DNA from: Cryobacterium psychrotolerans
Lineage (GTDB): Bacteria > Actinomycetota > Actinomycetes > Actinomycetales > Microbacteriaceae
Assembly: GCF_900101115.1 (NCBI RefSeq)
Contig: NZ_FNFU01000005.1
Location: 149,060-213,059, forward strand
DNA length: 64,000 nt
Reading direction: 5' to 3'
Position numbers and translations under genes: made by a program. Shown in pieces: positions 45,660-54,650 of this stretch. Numbering within the stretch: the stretch's first letter is position 1; every line of letters starts with the position of its first letter. Under the pieces are notes generated by a model, which had not been told where the DNA came from, searched no databases, and was given only the letters and a program-made list of their open reading frames with translations.

Positions 45660-47042
45660 TTAGCGCAGGTGGTCGATCAGGGGATCGGCCAGACCGACGT
45701 AGCCGGCCGGGGTGAGGGCGAGCAGACGCGCCCTGGCGGCGTCGCCGATCTCGAGGCCCGAGACGAACGCGGCCAGGTCGGCCTGCCCGATGCGCTTGCC
45801 GCGGGTCAGCTCCTTGAGCAGCGCGTAAGGGTCCGCGATCGTGGAGCGCCCGGCCGTCACCTCGGCGCGGATCACGGTCTGGATCGCTTCGCCCAGGATC
45901 TCCCAGTTCGCATCGAGGTCGGCCGCGAGCAGCACTCGGTCGATGTCGATCTCGCCGAGGCCGCGCACGATGTTGTCGAGGGCGAGCAGGGAGTGGCCGA
46001 ATCCGACGCCGATGTTGCGCTGCGTGGTCGAGTCGGTCAGGTCGCGCTGCAGGCGCGAGGTGACCAGCGTGGCCGAGAGCGAGTCCAGGATGGCGCTCGA
46101 GAGCTCCAGGTTGGCCTCGGCGTTCTCGAACCGGATCGGGTTGATCTTGTGCGGCATCGTCGACGAGCCGGTCGCCCCGGCCTGCGGGATCTGACGGAAG
46201 TAGCCGATCGAGATGTAGCTCCAGATGTCCGTGGCCAGGTTGTGCAGCACCCGGTTGGCGTGCGAGACCCTGGTGTAGAGCTCGGCCTGCCAGTCGTGGG
46301 ACTCGATCTGAGTCGTGAGCGGGTTCCAGGTGAGACCGAGGCCCTCGACGAACTCCCGTGAGATGGCCGGCCAGTCGACGGATGGCTCTGCCGCGACGTG
46401 GGCGGCGAACGTGCCGGTGGCGCCGCTGAACTTGCCGAGGTAGTCGTTGCCCTCGACCTGGCCGGCGATGCGTTCCAGGCGGTAGACGAAGACGGCGATT
46501 TCCTTGCCCATGGTCGTCGGCGTCGCCGGCTGGCCGTGGGTGCGGGCGAGCATGGCGTCCGCGCGGTATTCCACGGCCCGGCCGCGCAGGGCCTCGATGA
46601 CGGCGCGAAGCTTGGGCAGCCAGACATCGCCCACGGCCGCGCGCACGGTCAGTGCGTAGGCCAGGTTGTTGATGTCTTCGCTGGTGGCCGCGAAGTGCGT
46701 GAGTTCGCTGATGTGCTCCAGGCCGAGGGGGACGAGGCGGCGGCGCACGAGGTACTCGACGGCCTTGACGTCGTGCCGGGTGGTGGCCTCGAGCGCGGCG
46801 AGCTCGTCGATTTCGGCCTGGCCGAAGGAGGTGACGATGTGGCGCAGGGCTGCCTTCTGCTCCGCGTCCAGCGGGGAGGAGCCGAACAGCTTGTGGTCCG
46901 TCAGCGTGATCAGCCATTCGACCTCGACCTGCACGCGTGCGCGGTTGAGTCCCGCCTCTGACAGGTACTCGCCCAGTTCGGTGACGGCTGCGCGGTAGCG
47001 GCCGTCGAGCGGGCTGAGGACCTGGGGGGGTAGTGGACTCAT
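45660..47042 (-). CDS. purB: Adenylosuccinate lyase
   Basis: PurB cleaves succinyl-AICAR and adenylosuccinate in purine synthesis. The 460-residue protein has LSPLDGRYRAAV, LARTHGQPATPTTMGKE and the superfamily signature GSSTMPHKINP. The length and the LSPLDGRY start match the E. coli-like PurB subgroup. Its ATG overlaps the phosphatase stop by 4 nt. Confidence 0.96.
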   Translation of the reverse strand: MSPLPPQVLSPLDGRYRAAVTELGEYLSEAGLNRARVQVEVEWLITLTDHKLFGSSPLDAEQKAALRHIVTSFGQAEIDELAALEATTRHDVKAVEYLVRRRLVPLGLEHISELTHFAATSEDINNLAYALTVRAAVGDVWLPKLRAVIEALRGRAVEYRADAMLARTHGQPATPTTMGKEIAVFVYRLERIAGQVEGNDYLGKFSGATGTFAAHVAAEPSVDWPAISREFVEGLGLTWNPLTTQIESHDWQAELYTRVSHANRVLHNLATDIWSYISIGYFRQIPQAGATGSSTMPHKINPIRFENAEANLELSSAILDSLSATLVTSRLQRDLTDSTTQRNIGVGFGHSLLALDNIVRGLGEIDIDRVLLAADLDANWEILGEAIQTVIRAEVTAGRSTIADPYALLKELTRGKRIGQADLAAFVSGLEIGDAARARLLALTPAGYVGLADPLIDHLR

Positions 47043-47566
47043 CGGACTCCCTGTCTGATTGCGGGTGCGAGCTGCTTGAAAAGCGCCTGGTTCGCACTGT
47101 CAATCATGCCTAAAACCGAGTCAAACAAAGCATCGTCGGAGTAATACGGGTCGGGAACGTCCTGGAGGACGGCCTGATCCGGGTCGAAACTGAGCAGCAG
47201 GCGCACCTTGCCGCGGTCGTGCTCCGTGCCCGCCCAGTTGCGCAGGATGCGTTCCTGCGAGCGGTCGAGCACCACGACGAGGTCGAGGTCGGTGAACCAG
47301 GTGGGGTCGAACTGGCGCGCACGGTGGTGGCTGCCGTCGTAGCCGCGTTTGGCGAGGGCGGTGATCGTGCGCCGGTCGGCCTGCTCGCCCACATGCCAGT
47401 CCCCGGTGCCGGCCGAACTCGTGGTGATCAGTCGACTCAACCCGGAGCGCGTGATCAGGTCGCGCAACATCACCTCCGCCATCGGCGAGCGGCAAATGTT
47501 GCCGGTGCACACGAAAATGATGCGGAAGGGTGTCGCCTCATCGGGGTTGAGGGCGGCGAAACTCAT
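47039..47566 (-). CDS. Low-molecular-weight protein tyrosine phosphatase
   Basis: The 175-residue protein has the P-loop CTGNICRS (Cys nucleophile, residues 20-27) and the general-acid Asp in VPDPYY near the C-terminus, so it should be an active phosphatase. Actinobacterial relatives act on phosphotyrosine or arginine-phosphate targets; the substrate here is unknown. It is translationally coupled to purB. Confidence 0.9.
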   Translation of the reverse strand: MSFAALNPDEATPFRIIFVCTGNICRSPMAEVMLRDLITRSGLSRLITTSSAGTGDWHVGEQADRRTITALAKRGYDGSHHRARQFDPTWFTDLDLVVVLDRSQERILRNWAGTEHDRGKVRLLLSFDPDQAVLQDVPDPYYSDDALFDSVLGMIDSANQALFKQLAPAIRQGVR

Positions 47567-47696
47567 TCACCCATTGTGGACCCCGTTTCCTGTCCTGCAC
47601 ACCCGCCCTTTTCGTGAACACTGAACAAACCCGGGCGCGGCCGGGGGCGGGCGGGCGCGGTCGGGCAGGCTCGGGAAAGTCGATGGAGGAGGTGCC

Positions 47697-47996
47697 GTGG
47701 AGGGTCTTCTGCCTGCGGGACTGTTCGGCGACCCGACGGCAGCCGAGCGGGACGCCGAGCGTCTCTGGGCGCTGCGCGAGCAACGGATGCTGCTGCGCGA
47801 CCTCCGAGACGAGGTGCACCTGGCAGCAGGCTCGGTGGCCGCCGCCGATCTGGGCGACTCGTGGCAGTCGGCGGCGCATCGGGGCTACGCGGCACGCCTC
47901 GGCGACCTGGCCGGCGACCTGTGCCGGGCCGGCCGGCAGCTCGACGACGCCCTCGACGCCGTGCACGCGTCCATTTCGAGGCTCACGGCCCCATGA
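47697..47996 (+). CDS. WXG100-like small helical protein
   Basis: The 99-residue protein is predicted to be two long helices with a central turn, DLGDSWQSAAHRGYAARLGDL, in which Trp is followed by a small residue pattern and an aromatic residue, as in WXG100-like secretion partners of actinobacteria. The GTG at 47697 follows GGAGGAGG. It lies 16 nt before a large hydrolase gene, the arrangement of many type VII substrate pairs. No secretion machinery gene is in the window. Confidence 0.6.
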   Translation: MEGLLPAGLFGDPTAAERDAERLWALREQRMLLRDLRDEVHLAAGSVAAADLGDSWQSAAHRGYAARLGDLAGDLCRAGRQLDDALDAVHASISRLTAP

Positions 47997-48012
47997 CCGG
48001 CCGGGCAGCGCA

Positions 48013-49479
48013 ATGAACGGAGACGACGCCCCCGGCGCGCTCGTGCTCTCCGGCGGCGGCACCACGATGGTCTCCACCGACGCGCTCCTGGCGCAGGCGG
48101 CGCGGCTGGCGCTCCTGCGGGCCGACGCGAGGGACTGGCAGGCTCGACTGGAACGCATCCGCGCCCTGGAGGCCCTTCCGGCGCCGGCCTGGTCGGCCGA
48201 GGACCCAGGCCTCGCGGTGTTCGCGGCCCGGCAAACCATCGACGCGGTCGAAGCCCGCAGCGGGGAGCTGGCCGAATCGCTCGTGGTGGCCGCGGAGGCA
48301 TACGGGCAGGCCGATCGCACCGCCGCGATGCTCGCCCGCATGACGGGGGCCTGGCTCGGGCACAGCCTGGGCCGGCTGGCTCCGCTGGTCTTCGCCGCCG
48401 CGATCCCGGCCGCCACGGCAGGCGCGGTGGCCTGGCTGCTCGGGGGCCTGCTGCGGCGCGACGCCCCCGGCACCGCCCGGAGCAGAGGCCCCGGCACCGC
48501 CCGGAGCCCGGGCCCGGACGTCGCCGGGCTGTGGATCGGTGACCCCCGCCTGCTGGCGAACCCGGCCGTGGTCGCCCTGGTGCGGGTGCTGGTGTCCTCG
48601 GTCGATGACGTGGCGGCCGGCGCGGTCGGTGTGCCCTTCCCGGTCTCCGCCGCCCTCGGCGACGAGGGGGCCGGGCTGTTCGGGGTGACGACGACCGCGG
48701 CCGGCACGCTCGCCGTGGCGCGTTCGATCGGGATGCTGCGGGAGACGCCGGTCACGGTCACCCGCGTCGGGAAGCCGCGACCGGCCAGGCCGCCGGGCGG
48801 GTTCGCGGACCTCGCCGCCCGGATCCCCCGCGTCTCAACGGGCGGGCCGCAGGTGCGCATCGAGCGGTACGGCGGCGCCGCGGACGCCGCCTGGCTGGTG
48901 TACATCGGCGGCACGGCCGAGTGGAGCCCGGTCTCCGCCGGCGAACCGTGGGACATGACCTCCAACATCACCGCGGTCGCCGAGCAGGGCGCGGGCTCGT
49001 ACCGGGCGGTCGTCCAGGCCATGCACGAGGCCGGCATCCGCCCCACCGACGCGGTGATCCCGGTCGGCCACTCCCAGGGCGGCCTGGTCGCGGCGCAGCT
49101 GGCCGCGGCGGGGGAATTCAACACCGTCGCGGTGGCCACCTTCGGCGCACCGGTCGCCAAGGTGCCGGTGCCGCCCGGGCTGCCCGTGATCGCGGTGGAG
49201 CACTCCGAGGATCTCGTGCCCGCGCTCGGCGGCGCCGCCCGCGATGCCGCGGCCCGGCTCACCGTGAGCCGGGAGCTGTACGCCGACGCGGCGGTGCCCG
49301 CCTCGCCGCTACCGGCTCACGGACTGGTGACCTACCGGGAGACCGCCCGCATGATCGACGCCTCCCCGGCTCCGGCGCTGGCCGACTTCCGCACGCTGCT
49401 CGCGGCGACCGTGGGTACGGCCCCCGGCGTCGCCTCCCGGTGGCGGGGAACCCGATCGGGTTCTAGCGGCGCGCAGTGA
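48013..49479 (+). CDS. Alpha/beta hydrolase with helical N-terminus and membrane segment
   Basis: The 488-residue protein has a helical N-terminal part (1-115), one hydrophobic segment (121-147), a Pro/Gly/Arg linker and a C-terminal alpha/beta-hydrolase domain with nucleophile Ser354 in GHSQGG, and probable partners Asp400 (EHSEDLVP) and His436 (LPAHGLVTY). Lipase, esterase or toxin are all possible. The ATG at 48013 was chosen; the open frame upstream overlaps the WXG-like gene in another frame. The 3' end overlaps the convergent holin-like gene by 17 nt. Confidence 0.7.
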   Translation: MNGDDAPGALVLSGGGTTMVSTDALLAQAARLALLRADARDWQARLERIRALEALPAPAWSAEDPGLAVFAARQTIDAVEARSGELAESLVVAAEAYGQADRTAAMLARMTGAWLGHSLGRLAPLVFAAAIPAATAGAVAWLLGGLLRRDAPGTARSRGPGTARSPGPDVAGLWIGDPRLLANPAVVALVRVLVSSVDDVAAGAVGVPFPVSAALGDEGAGLFGVTTTAAGTLAVARSIGMLRETPVTVTRVGKPRPARPPGGFADLAARIPRVSTGGPQVRIERYGGAADAAWLVYIGGTAEWSPVSAGEPWDMTSNITAVAEQGAGSYRAVVQAMHEAGIRPTDAVIPVGHSQGGLVAAQLAAAGEFNTVAVATFGAPVAKVPVPPGLPVIAVEHSEDLVPALGGAARDAAARLTVSRELYADAAVPASPLPAHGLVTYRETARMIDASPAPALADFRTLLAATVGTAPGVASRWRGTRSGSSGAQ

Positions 49480-49855
49480 CCGGCCGCACGAGAATCCCGA
49501 GCAGCCAGCTGATGATGCCGAGCACGAGCGCGCCGAGCACGCCCCACCAGAAGTCGTCGACGACGAGGCCGAAGCCCATCAGCTCGGAGATCCAGGCGAC
49601 GAGCATCAGGAGCAGGCCGTTCACGATCAGCGCGAGCAGGCCCAGGGTGAGGATGTACAGCGGCAACGCGATGATGCGGACGAGCGTGCCGATGACGGTG
49701 TTGACGAGGCCGAAGATCAGGGCAACCAGCGCGAAGGTCAGGACGGCTGCCACGGTCGTGTCCGCGTACGGCTCGACATGCACCCCGGTGACGATCAGGG
49801 TTGTCAGCCACAGCGCGACCGTGTTGAGGATCAGCTTGATCAGGAATCTGCCCAT
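49463..49855 (-). CDS. Phage holin family (DUF/PF04020-like) membrane protein
   Basis: The 130-residue protein has four hydrophobic segments and the family pattern FLIKLILNTVALWLTTLIV, then LTFALVALIFGLVNTVIG, then ALPLYILTLGLLALIVN. Despite its name the family is mostly chromosomal and is not evidence for a prophage. The ATG at 49855 (MGRFLIK) was chosen over an upstream start. Confidence 0.85.
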   Translation of the reverse strand: MGRFLIKLILNTVALWLTTLIVTGVHVEPYADTTVAAVLTFALVALIFGLVNTVIGTLVRIIALPLYILTLGLLALIVNGLLLMLVAWISELMGFGLVVDDFWWGVLGALVLGIISWLLGILVRPVTARR

Positions 49856-49928
49856 GCGTCCACTATGGCACCGGACCGGGGCCGTGCGCATGCGGTCAGG
49901 TGAATATGCCGCGGCGTAGACTCGCCGA

Positions 49929-51035
49929 GTGAGCCCCTCTGACCTGCCATCAGTCCGTCTGCGTCCCGAGATCGTTGCCCTGCCTGCTTACCGCCAGGGC
50001 AAACCGGCCGACGCGTCGGCGTTCAAGCTGTCGAGCAATGAGAACCCGTTCGACCCGCTCCCCAGCGTCATCGAGGCGGTGAACGCCGTCACCGCGTTCA
50101 ACCGCTACCCGGATGCCTCCGCCCTGGCGCTCCGGGAACGCCTCGCCGCCAGGTTCGGTGTCGGTTCCGACGAGGTGCACGTCGGCTCCGGGTCGGTGGC
50201 GCTGCTGGCCCAGCTGATCCTCGCCGCGGCCGGACCCGGCGACGAGGTGCTGTACTCCTGGCGCTCGTTCGAGGCCTACCCCGGCCTCGTCACGGTCAGC
50301 GGGGCGACCAGCGTGCAGGTCCCGAACCGCGCCGACCATGGCCACGACCTGCCGGAGATGGCGGCGAATATCAGCGACCGCACCCGGGTCGTCATCGTCT
50401 GCAGCCCGAACAACCCGACCGGCACCATCGTCACGGCCGAGGAATTCGACGCGTTCATGGCCGTCGTTCCGCGGGACCTCCTCGTCATCCTCGACGAGGC
50501 CTATGCCGAGTTCGTGACCGCCCCCGACGCGGTCAACGGGCAATTGCTGCTCGCCCGGTACCCCAACCTGGTCGTGCTGCGCACCTTCTCCAAGGCCTTC
50601 GGGCTCGCCGGACTCCGGGTCGGCTACGCCCTCGGCCCGGTCCCGATCCTCGACGCCGCCCGCTCGACGGCGATCCCCCTCTCCGTCACCGGGCCCGCCG
50701 CCGCCGCCGCCATCGCCTCCCTCGACGTCGAACGCGAGCTGCTCGCCCGGGTCACGGTCATCGCCAAGCGCCGCGACGCGGCCTGGCGGGCGCTCGGCGA
50801 GCAGGGCTGGAACATCCCGAACCCCCAGGGCAACTTCCTCTGGCTGCCCACGGGCGAGCAGACGACCGAGGTCACCGACCGGCTCTTCGACGCAGGCCTC
50901 GTCGTGCGTGCCTTCCAGCCGGACGGCATCCGGGTCTCGATCGGCGAGGAAGCGGCTGTGGAGGAACTCCTACGGATCGCGGCTGACATTGTCGGAAATC
51001 TACCGACGGGCAACCCGGCCCGCCGGTTAGGTTAG
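49929..51035 (+). CDS. hisC: Histidinol-phosphate / aromatic aminotransferase
   Basis: The 368-residue class II PLP enzyme has [38 protein letters not shown] and the PLP-lysine motif [15 protein letters not shown]. Such enzymes transaminate histidinol phosphate or aromatic amino acids (Pat); an isolated copy away from a his operon is more often the aromatic type, so the symbol is tentative. It is 4 nt upstream of the E1 alpha gene. Confidence 0.82.
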   Translation: MSPSDLPSVRLRPEIVALPAYRQGKPADASAFKLSSNENPFDPLPSVIEAVNAVTAFNRYPDASALALRERLAARFGVGSDEVHVGSGSVALLAQLILAAAGPGDEVLYSWRSFEAYPGLVTVSGATSVQVPNRADHGHDLPEMAANISDRTRVVIVCSPNNPTGTIVTAEEFDAFMAVVPRDLLVILDEAYAEFVTAPDAVNGQLLLARYPNLVVLRTFSKAFGLAGLRVGYALGPVPILDAARSTAIPLSVTGPAAAAAIASLDVERELLARVTVIAKRRDAAWRALGEQGWNIPNPQGNFLWLPTGEQTTEVTDRLFDAGLVVRAFQPDGIRVSIGEEAAVEELLRIAADIVGNLPTGNPARRLG

Positions 51036-51039
51036 AACC

Positions 51040-52170
51040 GTGGCAGCCACCCCCAATGACGCACTTCCGACCGTGCAGCTGCTCTCCACGGAGGGCGTGT
51101 TCCGGCCGAATGACGCCGCGGCCGAGTTCCTGCCCTACCTCGAGCGGCTGACCGAGGACGACCACCGCCGGTTCTACCGCGACATGGTCGTCGTGCGGAA
51201 GTTCGACACCGAAGCGGCCAACCTGCAGCGCCAGGGCCAGCTGGCCCTGTGGGTGCCCAGCCACGGCCAGGAGGCCGCCCAGGTCGGCTCCGCCTACGCG
51301 ACCAGGCCGCAAGACCACGTCTTCCCCTCCTACCGCGAACACGTCGTCGGCATGATCAGGGGGCTCGACCCCGTCGACATCCTCCGGATGCTGCGCGGTG
51401 TCACCCTCGGCGGCTGGAACCCTGAGGACCACGGCAACTTCCACCTCTACACGCTCGTCCTCGCCTCGCAGACCCTGCACGCCACCGGCTACGCGATGGG
51501 CATGCAGCTTGACGGATCAACGGCCACCGGCAACCCGGAGACCGACCAGGCCGTGATCGTCTACTACGGCGACGGAGCGTCCTCGCAGGGCGACGCCAAC
51601 GAGGCGCTCGTCTTCGCGGCCAGCTACCAGACCCCGCAGGTGTTCTTCCTGCAGAACAACCACTGGGCCATCTCGGTGCCGGTCACCCGCCAGTCGCGCA
51701 CGCCTCTGTACCTCCGCGCGGGCGGCTTCGGCATCCCGGGAATCCAGGTCGACGGCAACGACGTGCTCGCCAGCTACGCCGTGACCGCCAAGTCGATGGA
51801 CGACGCGCGCGCCGGCCGCGGCCCGGCCCTGATCGAGGCTCTCACCTACCGGGTCGGCGCCCACACCACGGCCGACGATCCGACCAAGTACCGCGACCCG
51901 GACGAGCTGGCCCGGTGGGTCGCCCGCGACCCGATCGCGCGGTTCCGCACCTATCTGCAGGGACTCGGCGTGGAGCAGGAGTTCCTCGACTCCGTCGATG
52001 AGGAAGCCGCCGACTACGCCTCCGATGTGCGCCGCCGGGCGCTGGAGATCCGCGCGCCGGAACGCTCGATCATCTTCGACAACGTCTACGCCGAGCCCCA
52101 CCCGCTCATCACTGAACAGAAGACCTGGCTCGAACGCTACGAGGCATCCTTCGAAGGGGGCCAGGCATGA
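51040..52170 (+). CDS. 2-oxoacid dehydrogenase E1 component, alpha subunit
   Basis: The 376-residue thiamine-diphosphate enzyme subunit has the motif YYGDGASSQGDANEALVFAASYQ, HGQEAAQVGSAYA, and YRVGAHTTADDPTKYR. The reaction is decarboxylation of pyruvate or branched-chain 2-oxoacids with transfer to lipoyl E2. Its sequence is closest by eye to the branched-chain/acetoin group. It overlaps E1 beta by 4 nt. Confidence 0.9.
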   Translation: MAATPNDALPTVQLLSTEGVFRPNDAAAEFLPYLERLTEDDHRRFYRDMVVVRKFDTEAANLQRQGQLALWVPSHGQEAAQVGSAYATRPQDHVFPSYREHVVGMIRGLDPVDILRMLRGVTLGGWNPEDHGNFHLYTLVLASQTLHATGYAMGMQLDGSTATGNPETDQAVIVYYGDGASSQGDANEALVFAASYQTPQVFFLQNNHWAISVPVTRQSRTPLYLRAGGFGIPGIQVDGNDVLASYAVTAKSMDDARAGRGPALIEALTYRVGAHTTADDPTKYRDPDELARWVARDPIARFRTYLQGLGVEQEFLDSVDEEAADYASDVRRRALEIRAPERSIIFDNVYAEPHPLITEQKTWLERYEASFEGGQA

Positions 52171-53198
52171 ACGACGAGACGGTGACCACCGGCCCGACCG
52201 TCACCGACGGCGCCCCCGCGGCATCCGCGAACCTGCCCATGACGAAGGCCCTGAACGCCGGGCTCCGGCAGGCGATGCTGGCCGACCCGAAGGTGCTGCT
52301 GATGGGCGAGGACATCGGCCCGCTCGGCGGCGTCTTCCGCGTGACCGAGGGGCTCTTCGCCGAATTCGGCGACAAGCGCGTGCTGGACACCCCGCTGGCC
52401 GAATCCGGGATCATCGGCACGGCGATCGGCCTGGCCATGCGCGGCTTCCGCCCGGTCTGCGAGATCCAGTTCGACGGTTTTGTCTTCCCCGGCTTCGACC
52501 AGATCACCAGCCAGCTCGCCAGGATGCGGAACCGCCACGAGGGGCAGCTGGTCATGCCCGTCGTCATCCGCATCCCCTACGGCGGCCACATCGGTTCGAT
52601 CGAGCACCACCAGGAGAGCCCGGAGGCGTACTTCGCGCACACGCCGGGCCTGCGCGTGGTCAGCCCGTCGAACCCGCACGACGCCTACTGGATGATGCAG
52701 GAGGCCATCGCCTCCGACGACCCGGTGATCTTTTTCGAGCCCAAGAGCCGGTACTGGCCCAAGGGCGAGGTGCAGTTCGGTGAGAGCGGCAGCCCGTTGC
52801 ACGCGAGCCGCGTCGTGCGCACCGGCACGGATGTCACGGTCGTCGGCCACGGCGCCATGGTGAGCGTGCTGCTGCAGGCCGCCGACATCGCCCAGGCGGA
52901 GGGCATCAGCATCGAGGTCGTGGACCTGCGCTCGCTCTCCCCGATCGACTACGGACCGATCCTCGCCTCCGTGGAGAAGACGGCCCACCTGGTCGTCGCC
53001 CAGGAGGCGCACGGCTTCGTCAGCGTCGGCTCCGAAATCGCCGCGACCGTCGCCGAGAAGGCGTTCTACACGCTCGAGGCCCCCGTGCTGCGGGTCTCGG
53101 CCTTCGACACCCCGTTCCCGCCGGCGGCCGTCGAGACCCACTTCCTGCCGAGCCCCGACCGCGTCCTCGAGGCCATCGACCGCGCCCTCGCCTACTGA
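52167..53198 (+). CDS. 2-oxoacid dehydrogenase E1 component, beta subunit
   Basis: The 343-residue subunit completes the alpha2beta2 E1. It has [62 protein letters not shown] split over the active-site region, and [12 protein letters not shown]. The ATGA overlap with the alpha gene shows coupling. A 29-nt gap separates it from E2. Confidence 0.92.
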   Translation: MNDETVTTGPTVTDGAPAASANLPMTKALNAGLRQAMLADPKVLLMGEDIGPLGGVFRVTEGLFAEFGDKRVLDTPLAESGIIGTAIGLAMRGFRPVCEIQFDGFVFPGFDQITSQLARMRNRHEGQLVMPVVIRIPYGGHIGSIEHHQESPEAYFAHTPGLRVVSPSNPHDAYWMMQEAIASDDPVIFFEPKSRYWPKGEVQFGESGSPLHASRVVRTGTDVTVVGHGAMVSVLLQAADIAQAEGISIEVVDLRSLSPIDYGPILASVEKTAHLVVAQEAHGFVSVGSEIAATVAEKAFYTLEAPVLRVSAFDTPFPPAAVETHFLPSPDRVLEAIDRALAY

Positions 53199-53227
53199 CC
53201 CATGATTCGTCTCAAGGAAGGCACAGC

Positions 53228-54598
53228 ATGACCGTGTCGAAGTTCACCCTCCCGGATGTCGGCGAAGGACTCACCGAGGCCGAGATCGTCGAGTGGAAGG
53301 TGGCTCCCGGCGACACGGTGACCATCAACCAGGTCCTCGTCGAGATCGAGACCGCCAAGTCGCTGGTCGAGCTGCCGTCCCCGTTCGTCGGCGTCGTCGG
53401 CGAGATCCTCGTGCCGGCCGGGACGACGGTGGACGTCGGGACGCCGATCATCACGATCCGGTCGGACGCGGCCTCGGACGCCGCCGCTGCGCCGGGGGCC
53501 GACGTGCCGGCGCCGATCAGGGAGGCTGCCGACGCGGCCGCCGATGTCGCCAACACGATCACCGAGGACGGATCGGCCGCGGTCCTCGTCGGCCGCGGCG
53601 CCGCGGCGACGATGCCGACCCGCCGCAAACGGCACAGCGGCGCCCGCGTGGCGCACGAGTCGATGGCCCCGCCCGCCGCGGCATCCGCTCGCCCGGCTGC
53701 CACCCCACTCCCGCAGCAGGTGCCCGGCGCCCCGGTGGGACCGGTGTTCGCCAAACCGCCGATCCGCAAGCTCGCCAAGGACCTCGGCGTCGACCTCTCC
53801 CAGGTCACCCCGACCGGCCCGATCGGGGACGTGACCCGCGAGGACGTGCTGCGCGAGGCGACCCAGGTGAGCGTTTTCCGCAACATCGAGACCCCGGAGT
53901 GGCCCGCCGACCGCGAGGAACGCATCCCGGTCAAGGGGGTGCGCAAGGCCATCGCCCAGGCCATGGTCAAGAGCGCGTTCACCGCGCCGCACGTGAGCCT
54001 CTTCGTCGACGTCGACGCCACCCGCACGATGGAGTTCGTGAAGCGACTCAAGGCGTCGACCGACTTCGCCGGGGTGCGGGTGTCGCCGCTGCTGATCATG
54101 GCCAAGGCCATGATCTGGGCGGTGCGCCGCAACCCCACCGTCAACTCGACCTTCACCGACGACGAGGTCATCATCCGGCACTACGTCAACCTGGGCATCG
54201 CCGCGGCGACACCGCGCGGGCTCATCGTGCCCAACATCAAGGAGGCCCAGGACATGAGCCTGCTCGAGCTGGCTTCTGCTCTCGAACGGCTCACGATCAT
54301 CGCCCGCGACGGGAAGACGAGCCCCGCCGAGATGGCCGGCGGCACGATCACGATCACGAACATCGGCGTGTTCGGCATGGACACCGGAACGCCCATCCTC
54401 AATGCCGGCGAGGCCGGAATCGTCGCGCTGGGCACGATCAAGCAGAAACCGTGGGTCGTCGACGGTGAGGTCCGCGTGCGGTACGTCACCACGATCGGGG
54501 CGAGCTTCGACCACCGCGTCGTCGACGGGGATGTCGCCAGCCGGTTCCTCGCCGACGTGGCGAGCATCATCGAGGAACCGGCGCTGCTGCTCGAATAG
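53228..54598 (+). CDS. 2-oxoacid dehydrogenase E2, dihydrolipoamide acyltransferase
   Basis: The 456-residue E2 has one N-terminal lipoyl domain (lipoyl Lys in [13 protein letters not shown], about residue 43), an Ala/Pro linker, a peripheral-subunit-binding domain ([18 protein letters not shown]) and the catalytic domain with SFDHRVVDG. It accepts the acyl group from E1 and passes it to CoA. No E3 gene follows, so dihydrolipoamide dehydrogenase is encoded elsewhere. RBS AAGGAAGG. Confidence 0.93.
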   Translation: MTVSKFTLPDVGEGLTEAEIVEWKVAPGDTVTINQVLVEIETAKSLVELPSPFVGVVGEILVPAGTTVDVGTPIITIRSDAASDAAAAPGADVPAPIREAADAAADVANTITEDGSAAVLVGRGAAATMPTRRKRHSGARVAHESMAPPAAASARPAATPLPQQVPGAPVGPVFAKPPIRKLAKDLGVDLSQVTPTGPIGDVTREDVLREATQVSVFRNIETPEWPADREERIPVKGVRKAIAQAMVKSAFTAPHVSLFVDVDATRTMEFVKRLKASTDFAGVRVSPLLIMAKAMIWAVRRNPTVNSTFTDDEVIIRHYVNLGIAAATPRGLIVPNIKEAQDMSLLELASALERLTIIARDGKTSPAEMAGGTITITNIGVFGMDTGTPILNAGEAGIVALGTIKQKPWVVDGEVRVRYVTTIGASFDHRVVDGDVASRFLADVASIIEEPALLLE

Positions 54599-54650
54599 CG
54601 GGCCGCAGTCGTCCGGGAAGCACGTCATCGGGGAAGCAGGGGAGGGGTCG

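Noticed and set aside
49463..49855. Holin-family protein considered as evidence for a prophage
   Set aside because: The family is mainly chromosomal, and no other phage genes are near.
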